DNA from: DATHZQ01 sp965216945
GTDB lineage: Bacteria > Actinomycetota > Acidimicrobiia > Spongiisociales > UBA5794
Length of the DNA stretch: 64,000 nt
Reading direction: 5' to 3'
Assembly (NCBI GenBank): GCA_965216945.1
Contig: CBDCGU010000003.1
Coordinates: 1,922,001-1,986,000, forward strand
Shown here: piece by piece, positions 42,733 to 52,422 of the stretch
How positions within the stretch are numbered: the first letter of the stretch is position 1
Layout of the letters: every line of letters starts with the position of its first letter
Position numbers and translations under genes: made by a program
The notes under the pieces: model-generated
The model's input: only the letters and a program-made list of their open reading frames with translations
The model's database searches: none
Told to the model about the DNA's origin: nothing

Positions 42733-45700
42733 TCAATTGTCGACGAAGCGCCCGACGAGCAGCGTTGCGCCCGGTCGGAATGCAGAGCCGCCCGGCGGGC
42801 TGCGGTCGATGTCGATCCCGATGACGATGCGGTCGTCGGAGTAGGTCACGTTGCCCACCCAGGACCAGCTGGCGGCCGGGTCGAGGAGGAGGGGTGCCGC
42901 GGCGGTCACCCAGGTGATCCCGTCGTCTGAGAACATGACGTTGCCTGGTCTGATCTGGGCGCCTCCATCGCCCGGGTTGCCGCCTACTGCCACGGCGCCG
43001 TGTGGACCGAACGATGCGGTGAAGGCGCTCACCCGCTCGATGTCGCCGGCCTTTGCGAATTCCGCTCCCGTCGGGGACGTCCAGATCTCCAAAGGATTGG
43101 CGCAGGTGGTTCCGTGGGGTGTTTCCCAGCAGGTCTCACCCTGCCGCCACACGACGGCCACGTATCGGCCGCCGTGGTGGACGAACCAGGCGAAGCCGGC
43201 CTCGCTCAGTTCCGGGATGTCACCCAGCTTCGTCCAGTCGACGAAGTTGCTCGTGCGCCACACCGACGGGCTGTCGCCGAAGCGATGCGTGATCACAGTG
43301 ATACCGTCGTCGGTCACGGCGGTCGTGAAGTCGAGGTAGGCATCCTCGTTGGCGTACATCCCGGCGGGAAGCGTCACCTCTTGGTAGGTCAGATCCGCAG
43401 ACACGAGCCCGAGGCGCTCGTCGGTCAACTCCCCGAAGGCGTCCCAGCTCGTGATCCGGACGAGCGCTCGATCGCCGGCAACAGCGACGATCTGCAGGCC
43501 ACCGCCGGCGGCGGCACCGTCGACGCGATCGATCTCGATCTCGGCCCACCCGTCTTCCTCGAGCGCCCAGATACGGGGAACGTCACGATGCTCGCCGTTC
43601 AGCAACAAAGTGTCCCCGAAGACATGCGGCTGGCCGAACCAGTCCGCCTCCGGCGCCTGCATCTCCGTCCACGCGTACGCATCCGTCGACCGCCACAGGC
43701 GCGGCGATGGCCCTCGAGAGTCGAACGTGACGGCGTACAGCGCATCGGGTCCGCGAACGACGCCGGCCGAGGAGGCGCCGGAGCCGAATGGCTCCTCGAT
43801 CCATGTCCACTCGATGCGACCCAGGGGACTGTCGGCGACGGCGATATCGCCGGGGAGGAGGAGGCTCGACGCCATCTCATCGACCAGGGCGAGGTGGATG
43901 GGTGCGGTCGTTGCGTCGAGAGTCGGGGCAAGGAGGCGAGTGTCCGCAGCCGTGACCTCGGTGAGCGTGGTCAGCCGGTCGGGGCGGGCGTCGGCGGTCC
44001 AGTCGGTGAGGGCTTGCCACATGGCGGCTGAGCGCTCTTCGGTGACTGTGATCCGCTGGATGTCGCCGTCCTGGAACTCCACCCGAATCGTCCCGTCCAC
44101 GCCGTCCAATCCGAAGCCGCGCAGCAGGGTGGATGCGGTGGTGTAGCCGCAGGTGACCGCGGCACCGTCGACGTCGGCGAGCGTCACCGCGGTCCGGCAA
44201 GAGCCCAGTGACACGACGGACTCGATGGCCCTGAGATAGTCGAGTGTTGCCGCCACTGATCCAGCATCGATCGATGCGGTGGCATCGTCCCACCAGTGAT
44301 CGCTCAAGTCGGCAACCGCGACCCCCGGGAGGTTCTGCACCGGCGAATCGTCGGCGGCGGCCAGCAGGCTGACGAGCTCACCCGTATCTGCTGCCCTCAC
44401 CGCGGTGACCAGGTCATGAACGGCCTGTTCGGCGGCGAACGCAATGGTGTCCGTGCGCCATTGCCCACGCCATCCGACGACCCCGCGATCGGTCGCGCCC
44501 AGGATCGCGACGTCGCCACCGTCGACGATGACGTGCTCCGCTGCCGCCCCGCTTCCGGCGGGGAGGTCGATACGCTCCCACGACAGGCCCCCATCGACGG
44601 AGGTCCACGCCACGGCGAGCTGCTCCGATCCGGTGCGATCGAGCCCGGCAGCGACGACCCGGCGCCCCTCGGCATCCACCGCCATCACCTCGAGCTCGGC
44701 TGCCAAGGGCACCAGACCGCCCGCTTGCACCGCATGGGTGCTGCCTCCCGGCGCGTCGAGGTAGGCGACTCCATCGTCGATGGTGACAAGTCTCAGCGCA
44801 CCGTGGACGGTCTCGAGACTCTCACCGACCGCCAGGTCGTGGACCGTGGTCGCCACCGAGACCCTGATGGACGCGGACTCGATTCGTGATACGCGCACGC
44901 GCAGGCTCGCTGGCGCCAGCGCCGGCGCTTCAGGTGCCGCACGGAGCCGCTCGCCGTCCTTGGACAGCCACACGACCACGCGTTCGGTGTCATCCGTCGT
45001 GACCCGGCCGAACACGACCAGGCCGTCGCGGGTGGCGGCGAGGTGGGTCACCGTTCCCTCGCGGTGGTCGATGCCCTCCACGTTGTCGCTCTGGATCGAT
45101 TCCCACGTGGCTCCATCCCGAGAGCGCACGATGGCCGGGAGGCACCGATCTGCCACACACCGCGAGCCGCCGACGTAGAACCAACCTTCATGGCCCGTGG
45201 CGGTGTTGATCAGAGTCAGCTGGTCTACGGGGAGCGGGGCCGGTCCGGCTTGCCAATCGATGGCATCCTCGGACACTCGCACCCGTGGGCCGTCTGCTGC
45301 GGATTCGGCGATCAGGAGCAGCTGATCGCCGTTCGAGGCTGCCACCAAGGACCCCGACAGACCGACCAGGTCGACGTTGTCGGCTGCCTGCCATGAAGCA
45401 GACGTCGGCGACGACCAGGCCGCCAACTCGCCGCCGATGACACCGAAAGCGACCAGCCGTCCAGCGTGCTCCACCAGCTCACGCAGCCGCACATCGGGTG
45501 GGGGAGCGAGGCGGTCCTCGACACGCCACGTGTTGCCGGAAGCGGAGGTGATCACCGCAGGTCCATCGGGGGTGTCGACCACTGCCGCCATCCGTCCCGA
45601 ATCGACGTCCACGCCGGCCACCGCGTCGACGCCGTCGATCCGCGCCACGGTCCACACAGCTGCCGAGGACTGCACCGGGGCCACGACCTCCTGCACTGCC

Positions 45701-45966
45701 ACCGCCGGATCGTTGCCAGGTGGGGGAGAGCTCGGCGGCGGCTCGTCGGCGGCGATCGGCGCCGTCTGCCGAGGTTGATCTGCCGACCACGTGCCCGAAA
45801 CGGCCAGCCACAACGTCAGGAGGGCGACGCCGACCACGGCCGGCCACACGAACCGCTCCAACCCGCGCTCCCGCGAACGGGAGATCAGCTCGGGCGAGGT
45901 GGGACCATCTTCGGGGGGGAGGACCCGAATGGCTTCGAAGGGCTCACCATCATCCGGCACACTCAC
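42733..45966 (-). CDS. Large membrane-anchored beta-propeller protein with Asp-box-like repeats
   Basis: About 1077 aa from GTG 45966; the frame is open further upstream, and a GTG two codons later is an alternative. A cytoplasmic N-terminus of about 40 residues precedes one membrane helix (FVWPAVVGVALLTLWLAVSG), then a Pro-rich linker and a very large exported part. It carries repeated S-x-D-x-x-x-W units like sialidase/BNR Asp-boxes (SRDGATWES, SVDGGLSWERI, STDAYAWTEM, SDDGITWVT and others), consistent with one or two beta-propellers. No catalytic Arg triad is evident, so binding or scaffolding is more likely than hydrolysis. It is the last gene of a leftward block that starts with a TIR protein. 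Confidence 0.72.
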   Translation of the reverse strand: MSVPDDGEPFEAIRVLPPEDGPTSPELISRSRERGLERFVWPAVVGVALLTLWLAVSGTWSADQPRQTAPIAADEPPPSSPPPGNDPAVAVQEVVAPVQSSAAVWTVARIDGVDAVAGVDVDSGRMAAVVDTPDGPAVITSASGNTWRVEDRLAPPPDVRLRELVEHAGRLVAFGVIGGELAAWSSPTSASWQAADNVDLVGLSGSLVAASNGDQLLLIAESAADGPRVRVSEDAIDWQAGPAPLPVDQLTLINTATGHEGWFYVGGSRCVADRCLPAIVRSRDGATWESIQSDNVEGIDHREGTVTHLAATRDGLVVFGRVTTDDTERVVVWLSKDGERLRAAPEAPALAPASLRVRVSRIESASIRVSVATTVHDLAVGESLETVHGALRLVTIDDGVAYLDAPGGSTHAVQAGGLVPLAAELEVMAVDAEGRRVVAAGLDRTGSEQLAVAWTSVDGGLSWERIDLPAGSGAAAEHVIVDGGDVAILGATDRGVVGWRGQWRTDTIAFAAEQAVHDLVTAVRAADTGELVSLLAAADDSPVQNLPGVAVADLSDHWWDDATASIDAGSVAATLDYLRAIESVVSLGSCRTAVTLADVDGAAVTCGYTTASTLLRGFGLDGVDGTIRVEFQDGDIQRITVTEERSAAMWQALTDWTADARPDRLTTLTEVTAADTRLLAPTLDATTAPIHLALVDEMASSLLLPGDIAVADSPLGRIEWTWIEEPFGSGASSAGVVRGPDALYAVTFDSRGPSPRLWRSTDAYAWTEMQAPEADWFGQPHVFGDTLLLNGEHRDVPRIWALEEDGWAEIEIDRVDGAAAGGGLQIVAVAGDRALVRITSWDAFGELTDERLGLVSADLTYQEVTLPAGMYANEDAYLDFTTAVTDDGITVITHRFGDSPSVWRTSNFVDWTKLGDIPELSEAGFAWFVHHGGRYVAVVWRQGETCWETPHGTTCANPLEIWTSPTGAEFAKAGDIERVSAFTASFGPHGAVAVGGNPGDGGAQIRPGNVMFSDDGITWVTAAAPLLLDPAASWSWVGNVTYSDDRIVIGIDIDRSPPGGSAFRPGATLLVGRFVDN

Positions 45967-46030
45967 ATTCTGTGAACGAACCGCGAACCCCGCAAGGTTC
46001 CAATCTACCCCGGCCCTCGGGTTGTTCCCG

Positions 46031-46324
46031 TCATGCGTCGAGGATCTTGGCCTTCTGTGCGGCGAATTCCTGGTCGGTGAGAACGCCGGCATCCCTCAGC
46101 TCGCCGAGCTCCCTGAGCTGGGCGAGCGTGTCCTGGGTGCTCGCTTGAGGTGGCGGCGGCGGTGGAGGGACATATGCCTGAGCAGGCGGCGGCTGCGGGG
46201 CCTGCTGTTGCTGGGCCTGCTCCGACCAGCGGTTGGCTTGGCGTCGCGAGACTCGGTTGGACACGGCCGTGGCTGTGCCGGCGATGGCGGCGGTGCGGGC
46301 AACTCCGCGGATCAATCGAGGCAT
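46031..46324 (-). CDS. SHOCT-domain protein
   Basis: 97 aa. The C-terminal SHOCT module is clear: LAQLRELGELRDAGVLTDQE followed by FAAQKAKIL. The middle is Gln/Pro-rich and the N-terminus Arg-rich with a short hydrophobic stretch (TAAIAGTATAVSN). SHOCT is a short oligomerisation or anchoring module often found with membrane or stress proteins. ATG start at 46324, 18 bases after the DUF6325 gene and 64 bases before the propeller gene. Confidence 0.85.
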   Translation of the reverse strand: MPRLIRGVARTAAIAGTATAVSNRVSRRQANRWSEQAQQQQAPQPPPAQAYVPPPPPPPQASTQDTLAQLRELGELRDAGVLTDQEFAAQKAKILDA

Positions 46325-46342
46325 GGCTCTCTCCTTCTTCGA

Positions 46343-46789
46343 TCAGGCGCCGGCGGCTTCGAGCTCGTCGAGCGTTGCGAGGATGGCGTTGATGGGGATG
46401 CGACCCTGGGCGACGAGCTGTGCGCCACCCCTCCTGAGCGCGCTTGCGAAAGGGCCCGCCCAGGTGTTCTCGTAGACGAGGATGGCGGCCGAGGCGCCGT
46501 TCTCCAGCGCGGCACCGGCCTCCGCATGGTCTTCCTCGTCGAGCAGGCCCGAGCGGGCCCCGACGAACACGGCGAGGTCGGGATTGCCGTCGAGGTCGAA
46601 GTCGCCGATATCGATCTCCACCACGTTGCCTGCTGCGTCCTTTTGGACGAAGGAGAGATCGAGGATGCGAATCAGTCCACGGTCCACCAGATCCACCAGG
46701 TGGGGGAATGCCTCCCCGGTGGGTGTCGAGCCGGGCGGCCACTCCACGATCAGATAGTCGACTGGGCCGATGTCCGTCTCGTCGGTCAT
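46343..46789 (-). CDS. DUF6325/DUF1269-like protein
   Basis: 148 aa from ATG 46789 with AAAGGA upstream; a longer frame is only a shadow. Family-like blocks: GPVDYLIVEWPPGSTPTGEA, LVDRGLIRILDLSFVQKDAA, and AGAALENGASAAILVYENTW, then AFASALRRGGAQLVA-type end (here PFASALRRGG). These proteins are often encoded next to SHOCT proteins, as here. Function unknown; some relatives bind membranes. It sits between the patatin and SHOCT genes. Confidence 0.85.
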   Translation of the reverse strand: MTDETDIGPVDYLIVEWPPGSTPTGEAFPHLVDLVDRGLIRILDLSFVQKDAAGNVVEIDIGDFDLDGNPDLAVFVGARSGLLDEEDHAEAGAALENGASAAILVYENTWAGPFASALRRGGAQLVAQGRIPINAILATLDELEAAGA

Positions 46790-46877
46790 GGGGGGTCCTT
46801 TCGTGCTGCGACCCGGGGTGGTCATCGTAGCCTTGATCGCCGGACGCGGCTGGGCTGTCGCTCGCTGTTGGCCCAGC

Positions 46878-49796
46878 TCAGTTACACGACAGCTCCACAT
46901 CTTGCGCCAAGAGTGCCTGTGCGTCCGCGATCGCCGCACCGAGCTGGGTCTCCAACGCATCCTTGGAGGGTTGGGAGAGCATCCACCCGACAGTGGCGTC
47001 GCGTCCCGCTTGGGCGAGGGGGAATATGCGCACATACCGATCGATCGGCCGGCGGCCTTCCTCGGCGTCCTCGATGGTGACCTCGATGGTCCTGCCGGTT
47101 GCATCGGTCATCGGTTGTTGTACGAGTCCCGCCGCCGCCACTTTGGCGACGTCGTGCCGTGCGCTGTTCGCGGCAAGTGCGCCGGTCGGGACGATGAGGA
47201 GCTGTGGCGGATTCCCGGTCGCTTGCCCGCCCGGGAGCAGCGTCTCGGCACCGTTGTCGATCTGGAGGAGGATCGGCACGATGCACCCGCCACCGGCGGC
47301 GTTGTCGGCCGCGATGAGCGATTCGAGACGCTCCAGGATCACGGCAGCCGCAACGGCGCCCGAGTTGTCGACGTAGCCGCCATCACCCAGGTAGAAGACC
47401 CCTTCGGTGCAGTTCTCGAGTCTCCCCGCCGGCAAGACGTACGGGGAGCGCGCCGATGCGACGGCTGCCGTGGCGAAGCTCATGCCCCGCCCCTCACAGT
47501 CGTGGGCGACATCGGCGGCGCCGGGGAATCCTGCTGCATCCGCCGCCCGTCGATCAGGGTCGAGGCATCCGAGGTCATTCTCGGTGACGGCCGGGCCCGC
47601 CAGATCGGACAGTGTCGACAGCGGGGCCAGGCATCCGTCCTGCAGGTCGGTTGCGTTGAATACGGTGATCGGCTGGAACGAGCCGTTGGATGGGGCGTAG
47701 TCGTACGGTGCCCGCAACCCCGGGATCTCAGCAGCCAGAGCATCGGCCAGGGCGGCAGCACGATCACCCACATCGGGCTCGTGTCGCAGCAGGCTGTGCA
47801 CCAGGTCGACGGTGAACCAGCGTTGGAACACCGCCGACAGAAAGTCGGGATCCGGCACGTCGCTGAGGCCGATGCCGCCGGTCGCCCCGCCCAGCCGTTC
47901 CTGCCGGGCGAGATAGGTGGCGATGCCGACGCTACCTCCCGACGTTCCGCTGAGGGCGAAGGGCTGGATGTCGGCCTCGTCGAACAACTCTGTCAGCACC
48001 CGTTCCGTCCAATAGGCGGCACGCAGCCCTCCCCCTTCGGCGGCGACGATCACGAGGGGTACGGCATCGACTCCCTCCCCGACGTTGGCCGCTTTCCAGT
48101 CGTCATACGCCTGCTGCACGGAGACCCGCTGATTGGTCCCGTTCGTCACGACGTCGTAATACGAGGGCTCTGCAAACGCCAGCGTGTTGATGGCGAGCCA
48201 GAGGAGCAGGAGGAGAAACACGGGAATGCGCCACATGCGCAGCGCCTCGAAGACCGCAGGCATCCCGAACTCGTCCCGCCACCAGTCGGCGGCGATGACC
48301 AGCCAGGAACCGAAGAGGTTGATCGTGGCTGCCGCCCCGACCAGCAGACTCATCGGGCCCAGATAGCGAGCGTCGACGAATCTGGTGCCAAGCAGCAACA
48401 GGATGGCCGGAACGGACAGGACGGTCACGATGATCGTCCATGCGGTGGAGTCATAGGTGCCCCGGCTCCGTGCGAGGCCGCCAATCAACCTGTGGAGCCG
48501 TCCCGGCGGGCGGTCCGCACCGTTGCGCTGGGCGACTTCGACGATCCTGCCGATCGGCCCAACGAGAGCCCCGGCCAGCGCCACCATCGCAAGCCCGGCG
48601 ATCGACTTCAGGGGCACCTGTGTGAGGACGATGTCGGCCCACAGGGTCCAGTGAACGAGGGCAAGGCCAAACAGCGCAACCGGCGCAAGGGCGAGCACCG
48701 TCGGAAGCCGTGCCGTGGAGTGCTCGCTGCGGTGCTCAGGCGGAGGCTGCTCGGAGTCTTGGAGCACCCACGAGGCCGCCACGACGGATGCCACAACCAG
48801 GGCTGCACCCCACACGCCGCGCCAGCCGCTGACGAGTGCGAACATCGACAGGGCAAGTGCGCCGAGTACCGCAACCGAAGCGCCGACCGATCTACCGTCA
48901 CGGGTCGTGCGGCGCGCCGCGGGTCGCTCCGCGAAGCGGGTGCCCGTGCCGTGTTGCACGCGGTCTCGATCGATCAACACCCGGGCTCCGATGCCGAGGC
49001 CGGCGCACAGCAAGCCTCCGAAGAGGAGCAGTGCCATCGTCTGAGTGGTGCCGACGTCCAGGAGAACGTCGGACGTCGGTTGGTACCACAGAGCCCCGGC
49101 AATCAGCGCGACGACGAGGATCTGAGGCCGCGCCATCACCAAACCTTGGCGTACCCGTGGCTCGCCCCACATCACCCGCAAGCGGCGGAGACCGAGCAGA
49201 AGCAGCAGCGCGAGGAGGGGCAGCGTGAGCCCGAAGACCTTGACCACCCGGACGACGAACAGCGGCGCAAAGAGCACCGGCGGCGCATCCGTTGCCAGCA
49301 CGCCATAGAGCGCCAGGGTGTTCTCGATCGCATCCGTGGTGGCGAGTGCGATGACGAGCGCCCGCGTCGCGGCCAGCGTGTTGGCCGTTCCCTGACCCGA
49401 CAACGGACCATCCTGTCGCGCCAGGACCAGGACGCTGGATGCGTACAGCGCGATGAAGGCGAAGTCGACCACCAGCCAGAGCGTTGCGATCGAGAACGCC
49501 GAGGGCAGGTCGACCGAGTAGCTCAGAGCATCGAACGTGCGCCACGTTTCGAAGGTCGCAGCCGCCGCATCGACGCCTCCGCCGAGCCCGTTCGTGCCGA
49601 AACCCTGCGCCATGCCGCGCCCGGCGAGACTGGGAGGGTGCATGGTGGTGAGCAGCTGCCCGATGGCGCTCAACGCCACTGCGGCGCCGACGGTCAGTCC
49701 CAGGAGTGCCCCGAGTCGCCAGCCGCCGAGGCGCAGGCCGGGGACCCGCCGGAGCCACGTTGCCCTCGAGCCCTTTGCCGGTGTCGTCGCCGTCAC
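46878..49796 (-). CDS. Membrane-anchored patatin-like phospholipase
   Basis: 972 aa from GTG 49796, which overlaps the DUF5995 stop (GTGA). The first 520 or so residues hold about ten to twelve hydrophobic helices; the rest is a patatin domain with all catalytic parts: VAAEGGGLRAAYW (oxyanion loop, near 580), LSGTSGGSVG (Ser nucleophile, near 617) and YLGDGGYVDNSG (catalytic Asp in DGG, near 803). Role: Ser-Asp acyl hydrolase acting on membrane lipids. The size and large membrane region are unusual; most bacterial patatins are soluble and about 300 aa. Several exported or luminal Cys occur. Lies in a leftward block with a TIR protein. Confidence 0.87.
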   Translation of the reverse strand: MTATTPAKGSRATWLRRVPGLRLGGWRLGALLGLTVGAAVALSAIGQLLTTMHPPSLAGRGMAQGFGTNGLGGGVDAAAATFETWRTFDALSYSVDLPSAFSIATLWLVVDFAFIALYASSVLVLARQDGPLSGQGTANTLAATRALVIALATTDAIENTLALYGVLATDAPPVLFAPLFVVRVVKVFGLTLPLLALLLLLGLRRLRVMWGEPRVRQGLVMARPQILVVALIAGALWYQPTSDVLLDVGTTQTMALLLFGGLLCAGLGIGARVLIDRDRVQHGTGTRFAERPAARRTTRDGRSVGASVAVLGALALSMFALVSGWRGVWGAALVVASVVAASWVLQDSEQPPPEHRSEHSTARLPTVLALAPVALFGLALVHWTLWADIVLTQVPLKSIAGLAMVALAGALVGPIGRIVEVAQRNGADRPPGRLHRLIGGLARSRGTYDSTAWTIIVTVLSVPAILLLLGTRFVDARYLGPMSLLVGAAATINLFGSWLVIAADWWRDEFGMPAVFEALRMWRIPVFLLLLLWLAINTLAFAEPSYYDVVTNGTNQRVSVQQAYDDWKAANVGEGVDAVPLVIVAAEGGGLRAAYWTERVLTELFDEADIQPFALSGTSGGSVGIATYLARQERLGGATGGIGLSDVPDPDFLSAVFQRWFTVDLVHSLLRHEPDVGDRAAALADALAAEIPGLRAPYDYAPSNGSFQPITVFNATDLQDGCLAPLSTLSDLAGPAVTENDLGCLDPDRRAADAAGFPGAADVAHDCEGRGMSFATAAVASARSPYVLPAGRLENCTEGVFYLGDGGYVDNSGAVAAAVILERLESLIAADNAAGGGCIVPILLQIDNGAETLLPGGQATGNPPQLLIVPTGALAANSARHDVAKVAAAGLVQQPMTDATGRTIEVTIEDAEEGRRPIDRYVRIFPLAQAGRDATVGWMLSQPSKDALETQLGAAIADAQALLAQDVELSCN

Positions 49797-50701
49797 CGTC
49801 GCACCACGCGGCGTCCGGAAAAGCCGCCCGCCAGGAAGGGGTTGTAGCGGTGGCGCTCCGCCAGGGCGGCCCGGAGTGACGTTCCCTCGTTCACTCTGGC
49901 CTGCGCCTCGGCGTCGGCGCGCCGGGCGACTGTATCGAGGTCGATGTCGGTCACCGTCAGTGCTGCCACGACGTCGGCGACCGAACGAGACTCCGCTCGT
50001 GCGATCGCCCAGCCGAGGAGGTGGAGTGGGCTCCATCGCCGTGAGATGAGGTGCCCCAACCAAGCGGTCTCCCCGTCGCGCTCGGCGATCTCGTCGCTCT
50101 GCGACGACGTCTCGGAGAGGCGGACTGCGAAGCTCCACGCAAGGTTGCGCGATGTGCGAATCCCCAATCGCATCAGGTGCTCGTCCCAGGGTCCACCAAG
50201 GCGATCGAGCCACGAGATATGGGGCGATACCGTGTCCAGCCCGCCTTGAAGTTGGTCGAGGATGTGAAAGAGGACCTCGTTCACCCTGATGAAGTCTCCG
50301 TAGACGACCGGGAGCCGCTTGCCGCCGACCCGCCAGGCGGCAATGCCGAGATCGAGGTTGATGTGGGCGTTCATCCCGAGCAGGAGATGCTGCAGGATCA
50401 TGCGGCGGTGCGGGCTCGCTGCGATCGAGAAGGCGAGATCCCACGCCGCAGTGGGTCGCTGGCCACTCCGGTACAGCTCGTATGCGTCCAGGTATCGCCC
50501 TGCGAACACGACCGTCAGCTCCTCGAGTCGGGCGTCATCGTCGAAGAATCCGCCCGCCCTCACGGCGTTGCGCACCGCTGCCGTGACGCTGCGGTACATG
50601 GCGGGGAAGACGCCGAGCATGCTGTTCTCCGCCGTCGTCCTCTCCAAGACGCGGTTGAGCCTTTCCAGGGTGCGATCGAGCGAGGCGTCCACGGCGGCCA
50701 C
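49793..50701 (-). CDS. DUF5995 family protein
   Basis: 302 aa from GTG 50701, an inferred start because no better codon or ribosome-binding site precedes it. Helical protein with the family motif MNAHINLDLGIAAW (about residues 105-125) and conserved MYRSVTAAVRNAVRAGGFFDD and GRYLDAYELYRSG. The His and Asp in NAHINLDL suggest a metal or catalytic centre, but no reaction is known to me. Its stop overlaps the patatin start by four bases, so the two are coupled and likely work together. Confidence 0.82.
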   Translation of the reverse strand: MAAVDASLDRTLERLNRVLERTTAENSMLGVFPAMYRSVTAAVRNAVRAGGFFDDDARLEELTVVFAGRYLDAYELYRSGQRPTAAWDLAFSIAASPHRRMILQHLLLGMNAHINLDLGIAAWRVGGKRLPVVYGDFIRVNEVLFHILDQLQGGLDTVSPHISWLDRLGGPWDEHLMRLGIRTSRNLAWSFAVRLSETSSQSDEIAERDGETAWLGHLISRRWSPLHLLGWAIARAESRSVADVVAALTVTDIDLDTVARRADAEAQARVNEGTSLRAALAERHRYNPFLAGGFSGRRVVRR

Positions 50702-50778
50702 GGTACCGAGCCGGCGAACGTGGTGGCGAGCCGCTCCGGCGGCGGCGCCACCGCCCAGGCTTGCGCAACCGTGTTGAA

Positions 50779-52422
50779 TCAGCGTCCGCTGAGCATGAGA
50801 AGGCCGCCGGCGATCGTCACCGCTGGGCCGACGCTCGCCATCGTGAAGAAGTCCTCGACGGTGCTGTCGCCTTCGAGCATCCTCACGATTTGGATGAGAA
50901 ACGCCAGCGCCACGGCCGTGGCGACGGCGCCGAGGATCACTGTGATCGAGCGAGGAATCCGGAACAAAGCGAGAATGGCTCCCACGACGGCGAGCGTCAA
51001 GAGAAGACCACCGAGGCCGCTGCCTTCGATCGCATCCGGGTCGACGAGGTACTCGAGCGGGTAGTCGAGGGCAGTCTCTTCGCCGAATTGCCAGGGCAAC
51101 GTCGCCGAGATCCCTACGAGTACCGCACCGAGGAGGGTTGCCACCCCTTCGTTGGGGAAGCGGAACCAAGATGCCTTGGCTGCCGGCTCAGTCGCACCGA
51201 GGCCGGACGCCGACCAGCGCTTGGGGTCGGCCTTCACGGCCTCCATCCGGCTTGCAGTCCGCTCGGCGGCTTCGGCCGCCTCTTTGGCGGCTCGCAGCGA
51301 AGCGGCGTGTTCGGCGGCTCGTACGGCTGCCTCCTGCTCACCGGTGGTGCGGGCGTCTTCTCGCGCCCGCTCGGCTCGTGCGGCGGCCTCCTCGGCAGCC
51401 TTCGCTTCGGACTCTTTGGCCGCTCGCCGCGCCGCCACGGCCCGCAACTCGGCTGCGTGCTCGGCAGCCAGCTCGGCGGCCATCTGCGCCTCTCTCTCCT
51501 CCGCCTCGCGCAGCGCCTGGTCGGCCGCCTCGTTGGCCTCAGCCTCCCGGCGGGCCGCGTCGACTTCGACCGCAGTGTGGCCGGCTTCGGCTGCAGCCAC
51601 CCGCTCCGAGGCGGCTCGCTCAGCATCTTCTCGGGCGATCGCCGCGGCCGCCCGCTCTTCCGTCGCCCTCGCCACCGACGCCCGACCGCGCATGATCCGC
51701 TCCGACTCGACGATCTCCGCCCACTCCGCGTCGCCGAGCAGAGGCGGTATCCCGCCCGTCCCCATACGGGCGGCAACTCCGCGGAGCAGATCCTCGAGCA
51801 TCGGATCATCGGCTTCGCCCGTCCAGCCGACCAGGCTCGCCGCCTGCATCTGGCCGAAGCCGAGGGGAGGGCGCACATCGTCGAGCAGCGCCGGGACCAG
51901 GATGCGCCGGGCCTTGCCCTCCTGCGCCTCCTCCTGCACCCACTCCGAATCGATCGAGAGATTCGTCCACAGCACCACGATGCAGGCGGCGTCGTTGAGC
52001 GCCTGTCCGATCACTCGCCGGAACGCTTGGCCGGCCTGGATGTCGCGATCCCACCACACGGGCCATCCCCGTCGTTCCAGAGCTTGGGCCACCATCATCG
52101 CTCGCTGCCGGTCTTCGGACTTGTAGCTGACGAAGATGTGCCGGTCCGTTAGGCTCGCTGAGGTGGTGTCTTCGGCCGCCGGCGCTGCTGCTTGCTTCGC
52201 CGGCTCGCCGGCCACCGGCTCGGCGGCGGCCGGTGCCGGTGCGATCGGATCCATCGTCGGCGCCACCGGCCGCCGGTCAGCTGCGGTGACGAACGATGAC
52301 GCACCGGTGGGCTCGTCGACCTTCGGTGCCGGCGATTCTGCGATCGCCACCCCACACGCCGGGCACGACGGTGCTCGGTCGGACACGAGACGCCCACACT
52401 TCGGACAGTCGATCAAGGCCAC
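50779..52422 (-). CDS. Zinc-ribbon/TIR/coiled-coil membrane protein
   Basis: 547 aa from ATG or GTG 52422. Residues 6-23 form a zinc ribbon (CPKCGRLV, CPACG). After a Pro/Ala linker, about 92-215 is a TIR domain: DRHIFVSYKSEDRQRAMMVA, GWPVWWDRDIQAG (BB-loop), and SEWVQEEAQEGKA with a Glu at the catalytic position. About 235-415 is a very long Ala/Glu/Arg coiled coil, and three or four membrane helices end the protein. A membrane-tethered TIR with an assembly rod is a plausible cell-death or signalling effector. It heads the leftward block with DUF5995 and patatin, 77 bases upstream of DUF5995. Confidence 0.87.
   Translation of the reverse strand: MALIDCPKCGRLVSDRAPSCPACGVAIAESPAPKVDEPTGASSFVTAADRRPVAPTMDPIAPAPAAAEPVAGEPAKQAAAPAAEDTTSASLTDRHIFVSYKSEDRQRAMMVAQALERRGWPVWWDRDIQAGQAFRRVIGQALNDAACIVVLWTNLSIDSEWVQEEAQEGKARRILVPALLDDVRPPLGFGQMQAASLVGWTGEADDPMLEDLLRGVAARMGTGGIPPLLGDAEWAEIVESERIMRGRASVARATEERAAAAIAREDAERAASERVAAAEAGHTAVEVDAARREAEANEAADQALREAEEREAQMAAELAAEHAAELRAVAARRAAKESEAKAAEEAAARAERAREDARTTGEQEAAVRAAEHAASLRAAKEAAEAAERTASRMEAVKADPKRWSASGLGATEPAAKASWFRFPNEGVATLLGAVLVGISATLPWQFGEETALDYPLEYLVDPDAIEGSGLGGLLLTLAVVGAILALFRIPRSITVILGAVATAVALAFLIQIVRMLEGDSTVEDFFTMASVGPAVTIAGGLLMLSGR

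Noticed and set aside
46770..49847. Very long (1025-codon) plus-strand open frame
   Set aside because: It mirrors the patatin gene; the translation is rich in Arg, Gly, Gln and His with no domain, whereas the minus strand has complete patatin motifs.
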